Under the pieces are notes generated by a model. That model had not been told where the DNA came from and searched no databases. It worked only from the letters and a program-made list of their open reading frames with translations. The position numbers were made by a program, and so were the translations under genes. Source: Campylobacter concisus (lineage in GTDB: Bacteria; Campylobacterota; Campylobacteria; Campylobacterales; Campylobacteraceae). Taken from it: DNA of 64,000 nt. The stretch is from assembly GCF_001298465.1 (NCBI RefSeq), contig NZ_CP012541.1, positions 1,736,001 to 1,800,000 on the forward strand, given 5' to 3'. Shown here in pieces: positions 26,857-36,174 of the stretch; within the stretch, counting starts at the first letter, position 1; each line of letters opens with the position of its first letter.

Positions 26857-27403
26857 AATTTACGAAACACAAAAAGAAGGCTGCGAAAAAGCAATAGCTT
26901 CATTAAAACGTGACTTTACAACGCTTAGAACGGGCAAGGTAAACATTAATATTGTAGATCATGTAATGGTTGATTATTACGGCTCACCAACTCCGCTCAA
27001 CCAAGTAGCCACTGTGCTTACAAGCGACGCTTCAACTATCGCTATCACACCTTGGGAAAAGAGCATGATAAAAGCGATCTCTTCAGCTATCCAAGCAGCA
27101 AATATCGGCGTCAATCCAAATAGTGATGGTGAGAGTGTCAAGCTATTTTTTCCACCTATGACCGTCGAGCAACGCCAAGAAAATGCAAAACATGCAAAAT
27201 CAATGGGAGAAAAAGCCAAAGTTAGTATAAGAAACGTAAGAAAAGATGCAAATGATGAAGTAAAAAAACTTGAAAAAGAAAAAGCTATAACTGAGGACGA
27301 GAGTAAAAAGGGGCAAGATGAGGTTCAAAAGATAACTGACGCCTACACTGCAAAAATTGATACTCTTGTAAAAGAGAAAGAGGCTGAGCTTTTAAAAATA
27401 TAA
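26846..27403 (+). CDS. frr: ribosome recycling factor
   Basis: The 185-residue protein is the ribosome recycling factor, which with EF-G dissociates the post-termination ribosome. The N terminus [21 protein letters not shown] and the block [16 protein letters not shown] are diagnostic. The C terminus has [28 protein letters not shown]. The start overlaps the deacetylase gene, so it is translated from the same mRNA. In C. jejuni pyrE follows; no pyrE is seen here. Confidence 0.97.
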   Translation: MLNKIYETQKEGCEKAIASLKRDFTTLRTGKVNINIVDHVMVDYYGSPTPLNQVATVLTSDASTIAITPWEKSMIKAISSAIQAANIGVNPNSDGESVKLFFPPMTVEQRQENAKHAKSMGEKAKVSIRNVRKDANDEVKKLEKEKAITEDESKKGQDEVQKITDAYTAKIDTLVKEKEAELLKI

Positions 27404-27423
27404 AATTTTTAGAAATTTTTCCT

Positions 27424-27451
27424 TATCTAGCTACTTTTATGTAGCTAGATA
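27424..27451 (+). terminator. hairpin after frr
   Basis: A perfect 11-bp inverted repeat (TATCTAGCTAC and GTAGCTAGATA, 6-base loop TTTTAT) lies 21 bases after the frr stop. The T run is weak (ATTCTCTC), so efficiency is uncertain. Confidence 0.65.
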
Positions 27452-27896
27452 TTCTCTCAAAATAATATTTCAAAAAAATATTTATCAGCAAGTAGTTTAA
27501 TTTTTTGTCTGTTGTACTTTTATCTATTAAATATAAATAGAACCTAGACTACATAAAACATAGCCACTACTTTGTCTTTAAACTATTTTCATGGATTGCT
27601 TTAATTTAATTTTTGTTTTGGATTCGTCTTAAATTCTTTATTCAATATTATTAATTTTATTTATATTTATACATAGGGGGTATGACCTATTATATATTTT
27701 GGATGTGCTACTACAAATATTATTTTTAGAATTTAAGATAGCCAAAAATAAAATATAAAAACTCTTAAACTTTCCCTTATCTTACAGTATCTTACTTTAA
27801 ATAAGAAATTTACTGATATTTTTAGTTTTAGTAAATTTTGGACTGAATATTTATAGAAATTTTCTTATAGGCATTATGAATAATGAATTAGACGGA
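27452..27896. other. AT-rich intergenic region between frr and tRNA-Ser
   Basis: About 445 bp of very AT-rich sequence with no supported gene. The only notable feature is a local sequence CATAGGGGGTATGACCTAT near 27673, which looks like a chance imperfect palindrome. Confidence 0.4.
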
Positions 27897-27986
27897 TGGC
27901 CGGGAGATAGGGATTCGAACCCCAGGAGGCTTTCACACCTCAACGGTTTTCAAGACCGCCGCTTTCGACCGCTCAGCCATCTCCCG
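27897..27986 (-). tRNA. tRNA-Ser (UGA)
   Basis: The reverse strand folds as a class II tRNA: acceptor CGGGAGA pairs with TCTCCCG, the anticodon loop reads CTTGAAA (anticodon TGA), and a long variable arm precedes TTCGAATCC. The 3' CCA is encoded. Length is 90 nt. Confidence 0.93.
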
Positions 27987-28045
27987 AATTAAAAGATTTG
28001 TGATTATAACCAACTTTGCTTAAAATTTACTATAATCTCTAAAAT

Positions 28046-28201
28046 TTACTCTGTTTTTTTTTTAATATATGTAGCTCCATCATTTATCTTTTCTTTAGTC
28101 CATTCTTTAGCATTATGAGTATCTTCTTTTACACCATGCCAAGTATTTGAACAACCAGCTACAAAAAATGCTATACAAGCTGCTAAAAGTAAATTTCTCA
28201 C
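28046..28201 (-). CDS. entericidin-like small lipoprotein
   Basis: A 51-residue frame not obvious on size alone starts with GTG at 28201 behind TAAGGA. It opens MRNLLLAACIAFFVAGCSN, with a lipobox VAGC at residues 14-17, followed by a short charged tail (SNTWHGVKEDTHNAKEWTK). This is the pattern of the EcnA/EcnB entericidin family, small lipoproteins of cell envelopes. The coding strand has an A10 run near the 3' end (28054-28063). It sits in the tRNA cluster in the same direction. Confidence 0.65.
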   Translation of the reverse strand: MRNLLLAACIAFFVAGCSNTWHGVKEDTHNAKEWTKEKINDGATYIKKKTE

Positions 28202-28234
28202 TTTTTATTCCTTAGAGTAGTTATTTTTGAAGTT

Positions 28235-28308
28235 TGGAGGCGACACCCGGATTCGAACCGGGGATCAAAGCTTTGCAGGCTCATGCCTTACCACTTGGCC
28301 ATGTCGCC
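28235..28308 (-). tRNA. tRNA-Cys (GCA)
   Basis: The reverse strand folds with acceptor GGCGACA/TGTCGCC. The anticodon loop reads CTGCAAA (GCA), the T loop TTCGAAT is present, and the 3' CCA is encoded. Length is 74 nt. Confidence 0.94.
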
Positions 28309-28314
28309 ATATCG

Positions 28315-28401
28315 TGGTGCCCGAGACCGGACTTGAACCGGTACGGTAAAAACTACCGAGGGATTTTAAGTCCCTTGCGTCTACCATTCCGCCACTCGGG
28401 C
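28315..28401 (-). tRNA. tRNA-Leu (UAA)
   Basis: The reverse strand gives a class II tRNA with acceptor GCCCGAG/CTCGGGC, anticodon loop CTTAAAA (TAA), a variable arm, TTCAAGT in the T loop and encoded CCA. Length is 87 nt. Confidence 0.94.
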
Positions 28402-28409
28402 TAAGTTAC

Positions 28410-28484
28410 TGGAGCGGGAAACGAGATTCGAACTCGCGACCCCAACCTTGGCAAGGTTGTGCTCTACCCCTGAGCTATTCCCGC
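28410..28484 (-). tRNA. tRNA-Gly (GCC)
   Basis: The reverse strand has acceptor GCGGGAA/TTCCCGC, anticodon loop TTGCCAA (GCC), T loop TTCGAAT and encoded CCA. The sequence is near-identical in layout to bacterial tRNA-Gly(GCC). Length is 75 nt. Confidence 0.95.
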
Positions 28485-28569
28485 GTTAAAGTTTGCAATA
28501 TTATCCAAAAGTTGCTTAAAATTTTATTTTACTAAAACGAATTTCAAAATATTGTAAGCCATAAAAAGA

Positions 28570-28575
28570 TAAAAT
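28570..28575 (+). promoter_or_regulatory. -10 box of tRNA-Ala
   Basis: TAAAAT in GATAAAATG lies 15 bases before the tRNA-Ala start at 28591, the usual spacing for a short tRNA leader. Confidence 0.45.
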
Positions 28576-28590
28576 GTCAAAATCCACTTT

Positions 28591-28666
<76 letters not shown>

Positions 28667-28883
28667 TAAATCTAAATACATCTATCATTATTTATACCTT
28701 GCTGCAAAAATAGCTTTTTACTAAAAAATAAGACGCCAATATGTAAAAATTTAATAAATAATTGATATTAAGACCCTTATCAACATTAGTAAAAGTTAAT
28801 AACTAAAAAATAATTTTATAAATTTTTATCTTGCTTTAACAAAAAATAAAATAATATTCGCTATTAAAATTCAAAGGAAAAAA

Positions 28884-30008
28884 ATGTTTTTAAAACGAGG
28901 GAAAATCATTTTCAACATACACCTAGTAATTGGGCTAATTGCGGCTATTCCGCTAATATTTATGACTCTTTCAGCCCCATTTGCGTCTTATAGAGAAGAG
29001 ATCAAAAGTGCGATAAATAAAAATTTTATAAACTTAGTTCCTAGCGAAAAAGCAAATTTAAGCTTAAATGAACTCCTAGCTAAAGCAAAAAGTGAGATTC
29101 AATTTGATACGCTTGAAAGTTTACAAATAGGTGGAGCAAATGAAGCTTATCGTATAAGCATTACAAAGAATAAAAAGCAATTAAATTTCTTTATAGACCC
29201 AAGAAGTGGCGAGGTGATCAGTGAGGATTGGGGTGAGAAATTTCGCGTGATCACACTTAGCCTGCATAGAAATTTAGGCCTTGCTCTGCTTGATAGCAAA
29301 GTCCCAGCCAACATCGGCAAGCAAATAGTCGCGATTAGCTCCATAATCATGGCTCTGCTTGCCATCAGTGGCCTCATCCTCTATGCCCCAGCGATCAAGC
29401 GAAATTTCCTAAATTCGCTAAAAATCAAGCCAAACGCAAAGGGCTACGCCTGCTTTTACAACCTCCACACGAGCCTTGGCACCTACGTGGCGATCTTGCT
29501 TGTAGTGATGTCGCTAACTGGACTTTACTGGTCTTATGACTGGGTCAGAAGCAGTGTAAATAGCATATTTTTTGACCTAAAGCCAAGCGAGATGAAAAAA
29601 TCAGCTCCGAAGCAAAATTTAATCCCAATAAGCGACGAGAAATTTAAAGAGATAGAGACTGCGGAGCAAATTTTTAAAGAAAATGTCACACTAGATCTAA
29701 AATCACTCACGATAAACGTTCCTGAAAATAACCAAAGCACCTACACTATAAACTACGAAACTAGCGAGAGCCAAGTGGGTAAACTAAAGCTTGACGCTAG
29801 CGCTGGAAAGATCAAAGAGAATAAGCTTGTTAGCAAGAGTGATAGTATCCCAGAGGCCAAAAAGGCTGGGCGAAAAGTGCTTAGTCTGCACACTGGAGAG
29901 ATGTTTGGAGAGATTGGTCAGGTCGTCTTTGCCATCTCTTGCGTGATCGCAGTTTTACTAATAATAACTGGCTTTTTGATGACCATAAAAAGGACTAAGG
30001 CGCTCTAA
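28884..30008 (+). CDS. PepSY-domain membrane protein
   Basis: The 374-residue protein has the PepSY-associated TM helix architecture: one membrane helix at the start (about 10-35), two in the middle (about 155-175 and 195-220), and a fourth at the end (about 345-370). Between them are periplasmic PepSY-like repeats with FFIDPRSGEVISEDWG and the SLHTGEMFGEIGQV segment. Relatives are commonly iron-regulated and act in iron uptake or reduction, but that is not shown here. The start follows CAAAGGAAAAAA. Confidence 0.8.
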   Translation: MFLKRGKIIFNIHLVIGLIAAIPLIFMTLSAPFASYREEIKSAINKNFINLVPSEKANLSLNELLAKAKSEIQFDTLESLQIGGANEAYRISITKNKKQLNFFIDPRSGEVISEDWGEKFRVITLSLHRNLGLALLDSKVPANIGKQIVAISSIIMALLAISGLILYAPAIKRNFLNSLKIKPNAKGYACFYNLHTSLGTYVAILLVVMSLTGLYWSYDWVRSSVNSIFFDLKPSEMKKSAPKQNLIPISDEKFKEIETAEQIFKENVTLDLKSLTINVPENNQSTYTINYETSESQVGKLKLDASAGKIKENKLVSKSDSIPEAKKAGRKVLSLHTGEMFGEIGQVVFAISCVIAVLLIITGFLMTIKRTKAL

Positions 30009-30079
30009 ATAAAAGTAAATTTTTACCTTGCTTTGGGTAATATTTTAAGAAATTTTTACCACAAACAAGAGAGAAATTT

Positions 30080-31102
30080 ATGAACAGAAAACGCATCTAC
30101 AACCCGAGTTCAAATGAAAATTTGACCGACAGAAGAGTCTTTAACGGCAACCCACACGGCATTTTAAATTTCACCAAGGCAAAATACGAGTGGGCGTTAA
30201 AGCTTTGGGACCTCATGGAGGCAAACACCTGGTTTCCAAAAGAGGTCGACACCACAGACGACGTGCGAGACTACGCCTACAACCTCACAGAGGCTGAAAA
30301 GCGCATGTACGACCTAGTCTGGAGCCAGCTCATCTCGATGGATAGCTTTCAGACGAACAACCTAGCCGACAACATAAACCCTTACATCACCGCGCCAGAG
30401 ATTAACGCCGTACTAAGCCGCCAAGCCTACGAAGAGGCCAACCACAGCAAGTCTTACGCTGTCATGGTTGAGGCGATCTGCGACAACACCGACCTTATCT
30501 ATGAGATGGAGAAGCACGACGATGTATTGCGCGAGAAAAACGACTACATCTCAAGCGTTTATGAGGAGCTTGCAGGCGAAGTGACTGACGAGAAGCTACT
30601 TCTTGCGATGGTGGCAAACCAAATTTTAGAGGGTATCTACTTTTACAGCGGCTTTACAGCGATCTACGCTCTAGCTCGCGCTGGTAAGATGCTAGGCTCA
30701 GCTCAAATGATCCGCTTCATACAACGCGACGAGATCACACACCTGCTTTTGTTTCAAAACATGATAAATTCAGTCCGCAAGGAAAGACCTGACCTTTTCA
30801 CACCTGAGACTGAGGCGAAAATTTATGATATGTTTGAAAAAGCTGGGAATTTAGAGATCAAATGGGGCAAATACATCACCCAAAACCAAATAATGGGCTT
30901 TACAGACGACATCATCGAGCAGTACATCCACTATCTCATCGACCAACGCCTAGTTGCTATCGGTCTAAAACGCAAATACAACGTCACTCACCCGATCAAA
31001 TGGGTCGATGACTTTGCGAAATTTAACGACCAAAAGTCAAATTTCTTTGAAGCAAAAGTGACAAACTACAGCAAGGGGAGCATCAGCTTTGATGACTTTT
31101 AA
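30080..31102 (+). CDS. nrdB: class I ribonucleotide reductase beta subunit
   Basis: The 340-residue protein is the small subunit of aerobic ribonucleotide reductase, holding the diiron centre and tyrosyl radical. Iron ligands are visible: the E in LSRQAYEEANHSKSY with H two residues on, and E in ANQILEGIYFYSGF plus RDEITHLLLF. The C terminus is the peptide that binds NrdA. nrdA is located separately at the end of the window, so the two subunits are not in one operon here. The start follows GAGAGAAATTT. Confidence 0.95.
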   Translation: MNRKRIYNPSSNENLTDRRVFNGNPHGILNFTKAKYEWALKLWDLMEANTWFPKEVDTTDDVRDYAYNLTEAEKRMYDLVWSQLISMDSFQTNNLADNINPYITAPEINAVLSRQAYEEANHSKSYAVMVEAICDNTDLIYEMEKHDDVLREKNDYISSVYEELAGEVTDEKLLLAMVANQILEGIYFYSGFTAIYALARAGKMLGSAQMIRFIQRDEITHLLLFQNMINSVRKERPDLFTPETEAKIYDMFEKAGNLEIKWGKYITQNQIMGFTDDIIEQYIHYLIDQRLVAIGLKRKYNVTHPIKWVDDFAKFNDQKSNFFEAKVTNYSKGSISFDDF

Positions 31103-31583
31103 AAATAGCATCTTGGCCCTTGCCTGCGTGCTTTTTGTAGGCTGCGCGAGTAGTAGCAGCCAGAGGGCGATTGACATAACAAATAAGGATCTATTAAATA
31201 GTTTTAACCCTTACATACTTGTCAAAACAGACGAAACCAAATATGTTATCATCTACCAAAGCATGCCAGCTGGCGATGTCCGGCCAAGTATGGCACCTAT
31301 CGGGTCGGCTCTTTTTGTCGATGTTTTAAAGCAGATAAATAGGGTATGTAGCTTTAAATCCACCGACCTAAAAGAGACTAGAGTGGTATATTTTAACGAT
31401 AAAACCTCGTTTTCATATGAAGTCTGGGTCTTTAATGATCCGCTTTCACAGCGTGATAACAAGACTACGGCCATAACAGTTTTGCTAAAGCCAACGCCTG
31501 AAATTGGCGGGACGGATATGGATTTTAGAATTCCAGAAAATTGCCATGCGCCAAAGCAAACTATATTTGTATTTGGAAAATAA
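31092..31583 (+). CDS. lipoprotein
   Basis: The ATG at 31092 gives 163 residues (MTFKNSILALACVLFVGCASSSSQ), with a lipobox VGC. It overlaps nrdB by 11 bases in another frame and ends next to the nitrilase-family gene without a gap. The body has no domain I can name. The same pair, lipoprotein then hydrolase, is found in C. jejuni near pcm, which supports this as a real gene. Confidence 0.75.
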   Translation: MTFKNSILALACVLFVGCASSSSQRAIDITNKDLLNSFNPYILVKTDETKYVIIYQSMPAGDVRPSMAPIGSALFVDVLKQINRVCSFKSTDLKETRVVYFNDKTSFSYEVWVFNDPLSQRDNKTTAITVLLKPTPEIGGTDMDFRIPENCHAPKQTIFVFGK

Positions 31584-32351
31584 ATGAGCGAAAATTTAAA
31601 CCTAATAAGCCTAACTTTAAAGGCAAAAAGTGCTAGCGAGCGCCTAGAAGAGCTTGCAAATTTAGTTGAGGCTGCACCCAAAAACTCTCTCATGCTTGCA
31701 AGCGAGCTTTGCATCAGCGGCTACGACTTTGACGGCTTTTATGCTGGGGCGAACAAAGCGATGCTTGGTGGCATGATAGGTAGTTTTGATGCGATGATGC
31801 TTGAGCGCTTGCAAGAGGCGCTTAGCCCAGATAAATTTCTAGGTTTTACGCACCTTAGTAGTCTAAACAAAAGCGCAGGGCTCGCTCAAATTTCAAATTT
31901 AGCCGCTCATGAGCCAAAAATTTACAACGAATTTTTACTTCTTAACTCAAACAACGTCTTTCATTCGCAGTTTAAGGCCGAGCTTTTTAGGCCAAATTTA
32001 GAGCACGAGATCTTTGCCGCTGGCGAGGTGAGCGATATAAATGCCTTTACATTTAAAGGGCTAAAGCTTGGCGTGCTGATATGCTTTGAGCTGCGTGATA
32101 GCAGGCTTTGGGCAAAACTAAGAGGGTGCGACATCATCATGGTGCCAGCCATGTGGGGCAAGGCTAGAGAAGAAGCCTACCTTAGCCTTTGCAAGGCACT
32201 AGCCATCGCAAATAACTGCTACGTCATGATATCAAGCTCGCTAGATCTTGAGACCGCTGGGGTCTTTTTGCCAGATGGCACACTGGTACAAAATGCAATT
32301 TTTGACGCAAATTTGATAGCACAGATAAAGAAAAATTTAGGGCTTTTATAA
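31584..32351 (+). CDS. carbon-nitrogen hydrolase (nitrilase superfamily)
   Basis: The 255-residue protein has the nitrilase Glu-Lys-Cys triad pattern: E in LASELCISGYD (about residue 37), K in HSQFKAELFRPNLE (about 133) and C in GVLICFELRD (about 166). The family hydrolyses amides and nitriles; the substrate is unknown. Its start follows the lipoprotein stop directly and pcm starts 60 bases after its stop. Confidence 0.85.
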   Translation: MSENLNLISLTLKAKSASERLEELANLVEAAPKNSLMLASELCISGYDFDGFYAGANKAMLGGMIGSFDAMMLERLQEALSPDKFLGFTHLSSLNKSAGLAQISNLAAHEPKIYNEFLLLNSNNVFHSQFKAELFRPNLEHEIFAAGEVSDINAFTFKGLKLGVLICFELRDSRLWAKLRGCDIIMVPAMWGKAREEAYLSLCKALAIANNCYVMISSSLDLETAGVFLPDGTLVQNAIFDANLIAQIKKNLGLL

Positions 32352-32365
32352 ATTTTAAGATAAGC

Positions 32366-32391
32366 TTTAAATCGTATAATAGCGATTTAAA
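32366..32391 (+). promoter_or_regulatory. palindrome enclosing a -10 box before pcm
   Basis: A perfect 9-bp inverted repeat (TTTAAATCG and CGATTTAAA) frames the 8-base spacer TATAATAG, which is a perfect -10 box (32375-32380). This places pcm's likely promoter inside a palindrome that could be an operator or a terminator of the upstream genes. Confidence 0.5.
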
Positions 32392-32411
32392 ATTTGTTTA
32401 GGATAGAAATT

Positions 32412-33044
32412 TTGACCCAATTAGAAGCGATAAAATGCCAAAATTTAGCTAGCGACATAGCCGACGAGATCACGCTAAGCCCACTTTTGTTCGATGCGAT
32501 AGCTACCACTGAGCGCGAAATTTTTGTACCAATCACTGCACATGCTTATAAACTTGACGCTCAGCCCATACTGGGCAATCAGTGGATCAGCTCACCGCTA
32601 ACTGTGGCAAAGATGACAATGGCACTAGAGTGCGAAAATATGGACAATATCCTAGAGATAGGCTGTGGAAGTGGCTATCAAGCAGCTATTTTAAGCAAAC
32701 TTGCACATAGAATTTTTAGTGTCGAGCGAATAGAAAAGCTGGCTATGGAGGCAAAAAAACGCTTCGAGGCACTAAAAATTAGAAACGTACATGTAAGATA
32801 TGATGACGGCAACAACGGCTGGCGAAGCTACGCACCATTTGATCGTATCCTGCTCTCGGCAGCTGCTGATGAGATATCGCCAAATTTATTTAAGCAGCTT
32901 AAAAATGGTGGAATTTTAGTAGCTCCAATGAAGAAAGATGGCAAGCAATTTATCGCTAAATTTAAAAAAGATAAAGATGGAAATTTAGAAAAAGAGTACT
33001 TAGATGAGTGCCTTTTTGTACCACTTCTTGAAGGTAGAGAGTAA
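32412..33044 (+). CDS. pcm: protein-L-isoaspartate O-methyltransferase
   Basis: The SAM-dependent repair enzyme restores isoaspartyl residues in aged proteins. The SAM motif LEIGCGSGYQAAILS (about residues 76-90) and the substrate motif GNQWISSPLTVAKM (about 54-68) are typical. The TTG start at 32412 gives MTQLEAIKCQ, spaced for the AGGATAG site, and yields 210 residues. A TTG six codons upstream is also in frame. Confidence 0.9.
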   Translation: MTQLEAIKCQNLASDIADEITLSPLLFDAIATTEREIFVPITAHAYKLDAQPILGNQWISSPLTVAKMTMALECENMDNILEIGCGSGYQAAILSKLAHRIFSVERIEKLAMEAKKRFEALKIRNVHVRYDDGNNGWRSYAPFDRILLSAAADEISPNLFKQLKNGGILVAPMKKDGKQFIAKFKKDKDGNLEKEYLDECLFVPLLEGRE

Positions 33045-33053
33045 CCTAAAATA

Positions 33054-33075
33054 AGGCAAAGCCTAAGCCTTGCCT
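33054..33075. terminator. terminator between pcm and the outer-membrane gene
   Basis: AGGCAAAGC and GCCTTGCCT form a 9-bp stem with one mismatch and a CTAA loop, between two convergent genes. Confidence 0.6.
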
Positions 33076-33080
33076 AAAGG

Positions 33081-33665
33081 TTAGAATTTATAAGTATAGC
33101 CTGTATAAATTCCTATAGTTGTATCTCTTAGCTGAGCTCCGCTATTTTTCTTATAAAAAGTCTTATCAGCTTTTAAGCCAAACTCGATCGCGTTATGTTC
33201 ATCAAATGAGTAGATACCGCCCGCTTTTGCACCAACTAGTAAGCCTTTGAAATTTTTCTTGCTCGTTTCATTTTCAAATCTCTCTCTAACACTTAAATAG
33301 CCAAGACCTGTGTATCCGCCAAGAACGGCTTTAAAATTTTCAGTGATATTTGGCGTATAATCAACGCCGCCTAAAAATTTATGCTTACTCCATTTTGCAT
33401 CTGATTCACCAGCATTTTTTCTAGCTTTAAAGTCATAATAATAACTGCCATAAGCTCTATAGCTGTCAAAATCATAACCGCCATAAAAGCCAAGACCATA
33501 GTGACCTTTTTTGAAGTTATTTTTCTCACTACTTGCTATGTTTTTTGTTTTGATTTTTGAGTTAAACGAATAATCACCTTCACCACCAACAAATGCACCT
33601 TGAGCTAGTGCCACTGAGCTTACCAAAGCTAGAGCCAAGCTTGATTTTACAAGTAAATTTTTCAT
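33081..33665 (-). CDS. outer-membrane beta-barrel protein
   Basis: The 194-residue protein has a signal peptide (MKNLLVKSSLALALVSSVALA) and an alternating beta-strand pattern with glycine and aromatic residues (GLGFYGGYDFDSYRAYGSYYY), ending TIGIYTGYTYKF with a terminal F, the usual outer-membrane assembly signal. It is similar in size to small porin-like surface proteins. The function is unknown. The start has AAAGGAGAGG. Confidence 0.8.
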   Translation of the reverse strand: MKNLLVKSSLALALVSSVALAQGAFVGGEGDYSFNSKIKTKNIASSEKNNFKKGHYGLGFYGGYDFDSYRAYGSYYYDFKARKNAGESDAKWSKHKFLGGVDYTPNITENFKAVLGGYTGLGYLSVRERFENETSKKNFKGLLVGAKAGGIYSFDEHNAIEFGLKADKTFYKKNSGAQLRDTTIGIYTGYTYKF

Positions 33666-33950
33666 ACCTCTCCTTTAAAAAATTTCTGAGATTTTACATC
33701 TAAGCTTTTAATCTATATAAAATTTAAATTTAATAAAGCCCTATTTTTATCATCCTTTGGCTTTAAAATTTAATAAGAAATTTTATACCAAGTGCCGTGC
33801 AGGCCTTTAATTTAGCTCAAATTTATTCGCAATAGTAAATGTAGTAAATGCGGGTATTATTAAGAAGATAAGAGCAAAAATACTTAAATTTAGCACAGCT
33901 TTAGGACAAATCCTAAGCCCATAGCCATGCCAAATTTATTAAGTTAAGCC

Positions 33951-35949
33951 CTAAAAATGCACCTTAAATTTCGCCCAAAAGCTTCTGCCCGGCTCATAAA
34001 GCCTCGTGCCGTTCGGGATAGTCTCGTAGCCTGCGATACCGCCGCCGTAGCCGCCTTTTGAGTTATGATAGGCATATTTGGCGTCATTTAGATTCTCCGC
34101 CACTAGCAAAAATTGATAATTTTTGTATTTATAGCCCGCGCTTAGCCCCAGCGTCCAAAAGCTATCGCTCTTGCCCAGGTCCATGCCGCCCACGTCGCCG
34201 TAGCCCTTTTGCGCGCGGTTTTGCGATGCGTTAGCGTAGAAGTCGGCTTTGACGAACCAGTCGGGCTTTTCTAAGCCGGCGCTTAGTTTAAACGCTAGAG
34301 GCGAAACCTTAGGCAGCGCGTCGCCGTCTTTTAGGCCGCCCGCGTTTTTAGTCACCTTGCCGTAGACGTAGGATACGCCGGCACCCAGTCTAAATATATC
34401 GGCCAGTAGCGTATCGCCCTCGATCTCGCCGCCGTATAGTAAGGCATCGGTATTAAATACGTTTGATGACATGCCCATAGGACTATATTTTATCATTATG
34501 TAATCATCCATCTTAGAGACAAAGAAATTTGCGTTTAGTTCGTAGTTTTTATCTTTTAGCACGGCGCCAAAGTCTAGTTGCGTGTTTCTTTCTTTATTTA
34601 GCTTAAGATTATCGTCTTTACTCGTTTCCCAGTGATCTGGCAACCTTTGTGCGTAGCCTAGTCCTGCGTAGAGCGTTAAATTTTGCAGATATTTTTCGTA
34701 TCTAAAAAAGCCTGAGAATAAATTTTCTTTTCTGCTCTTATGCGTTTTTAACAGTTTTCTCTCGCCCGCGTCCAGCCTAAGTCCGCCAAAAAGCCCGTAG
34801 TCGTTTTCAAGAACGTATTCGTTTTGAGTGTATATAGTTTTATACGTTACCTTGCGCTCTTTTACGTGGGGCTTTGATAGGGCGGCGTCATTTGGGCTTT
34901 AGATACGCCGGCTCCGCCCGTTCCGGCGCCTCTCCACTTAAATACATCCTCAGAGTACCCAGCGCCAAGATAGCTTGTTAGATTGTCGAAATTTAGCTCG
35001 CCTTCTAGCTTAAAGCCGTACATATCGCGTATCGGGTGACTGATGCTATATCCCTTGCCGCGCCCCGTGCCAGGCACCACCGGACGCATGGTGAAGTTGT
35101 CCATTATGTGATCGATTTGATGATAGTACGAGCTTAGCCTGATCTTGTGCTCGCCAACGTCTTGTTCAAATTTTAGTCCGAAAGACTTGCGGTCAAACTG
35201 CACGCCGTCTCTCATCCTATCGGCATAAGCCGCTTCTCCATTACCCATATCCGCGCTTAGCTGCAAGGCGGTAGTATCCGTGGGCGTTAGCGTGCCTACG
35301 AGCGAAACGCTGTTGCGTTTATAGTGCGTATGCATTTTCTGTCCGTCGCCACTTTTATAATCGCCGCTCTGGTAGTGTCCGCCGGAAATTTCTAAGCTGC
35401 CAAGCTCGTTACCCGCCGCTACGTCTGCAGCAGTTTCAAATCTTCTAAAACTACCGCCAAGCACGCTTACGTTTCCTCCGAAGCTCGGTTTTGATAGCCT
35501 TGCTATCTCTCTATCGAAAAATATACCGCCACTAATGAGCGCGCCGTATCTAACGTCTTGCGGGCCTTTTACGATGCGAACCGAGCTATAATTTTGCGCC
35601 GAGAGATGTAAGTGATGGGCGTATTCATGCGCATGCCGCAACCGCCATTTAGCGTGCTACCGTCGATTAGCACCGGCAGCCTAGCCGCCGTCTGCGAGCG
35701 GTAATAAACTTCGCTGCCACCTCCGCCCTTGCGCTCCATCGTAAAGCCGCTCAAATTTAAAAGTGATTTAGCGATGTCGCCATTTTCTAGTATCGCGCCT
35801 TTGCCCACTATTTGAGCCTTTGTCGGTTCGTCAAGAACGGACTTTTGTATCTTTGCGGAAACGGTAACCGGAGCCAGGTCTATCGTTTCTTCAGCACCAA
35901 GCATTAAATTTGGTACTAAAGCAAATGCTAAAACGTAAGAAATTTTCAT
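33951..35949 (-). pseudogene. TonB-dependent receptor, broken by two frameshifts
   Basis: An outer-membrane siderophore or metal receptor is present as three overlapping pieces. The N-terminal piece (35569-35949) has a signal peptide and part of the plug (GSEVYYRSQTAARLPVLIDG). A dinucleotide surplus at 35601-35606 (GAGAGA, coding TCTCTC) shifts the frame: removing one unit gives the expected ISAQNYSSVRIVKGPQDVRYG. A second break at a GGGG run (34868-34871) needs one more base to continue as KPHVKERKVTYKT. The last piece then runs without stops to 33951 with the barrel and a terminal F. GC content is higher than in neighbours. A sequencing error at both sites cannot be ruled out. Confidence 0.85.
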
Positions 35950-36174
35950 GTTTAGTCCTATGAAATTAATATTTAAAATTAAAATTAAAGCAAAAATGAA
36001 CTTAAATAAAGTATAAATATTTATATAACATTAATTTTACAATACAGAAATTTGACTCAAATAGTATTATTTTAGTTGGACTGCATTAAATATATAAAGA
36101 AGCGATTTTGGTGAATTAAACCGAAGCAATCTCGGTTTTATTAAAATTTTAGCATTATAAAACCGAGATAAAAT

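Noticed and set aside
27670-27695. Imperfect palindrome CATAGGGGGTATGACCTAT
   Set aside because: It has weak symmetry, no nearby gene and an AT-rich setting, so it is more likely chance.
28410-28484. Possible tRNA with anticodon GGC (Ala) at this position
   Set aside because: The anticodon was first read in the wrong orientation. The reverse complement gives GCC in a Gly-type backbone without the G3-U70 pair needed for Ala.
33951-35949. Three separate small genes in the TonB receptor region
   Set aside because: All three frames join to one receptor once two short indels are corrected, so one broken gene is simpler.
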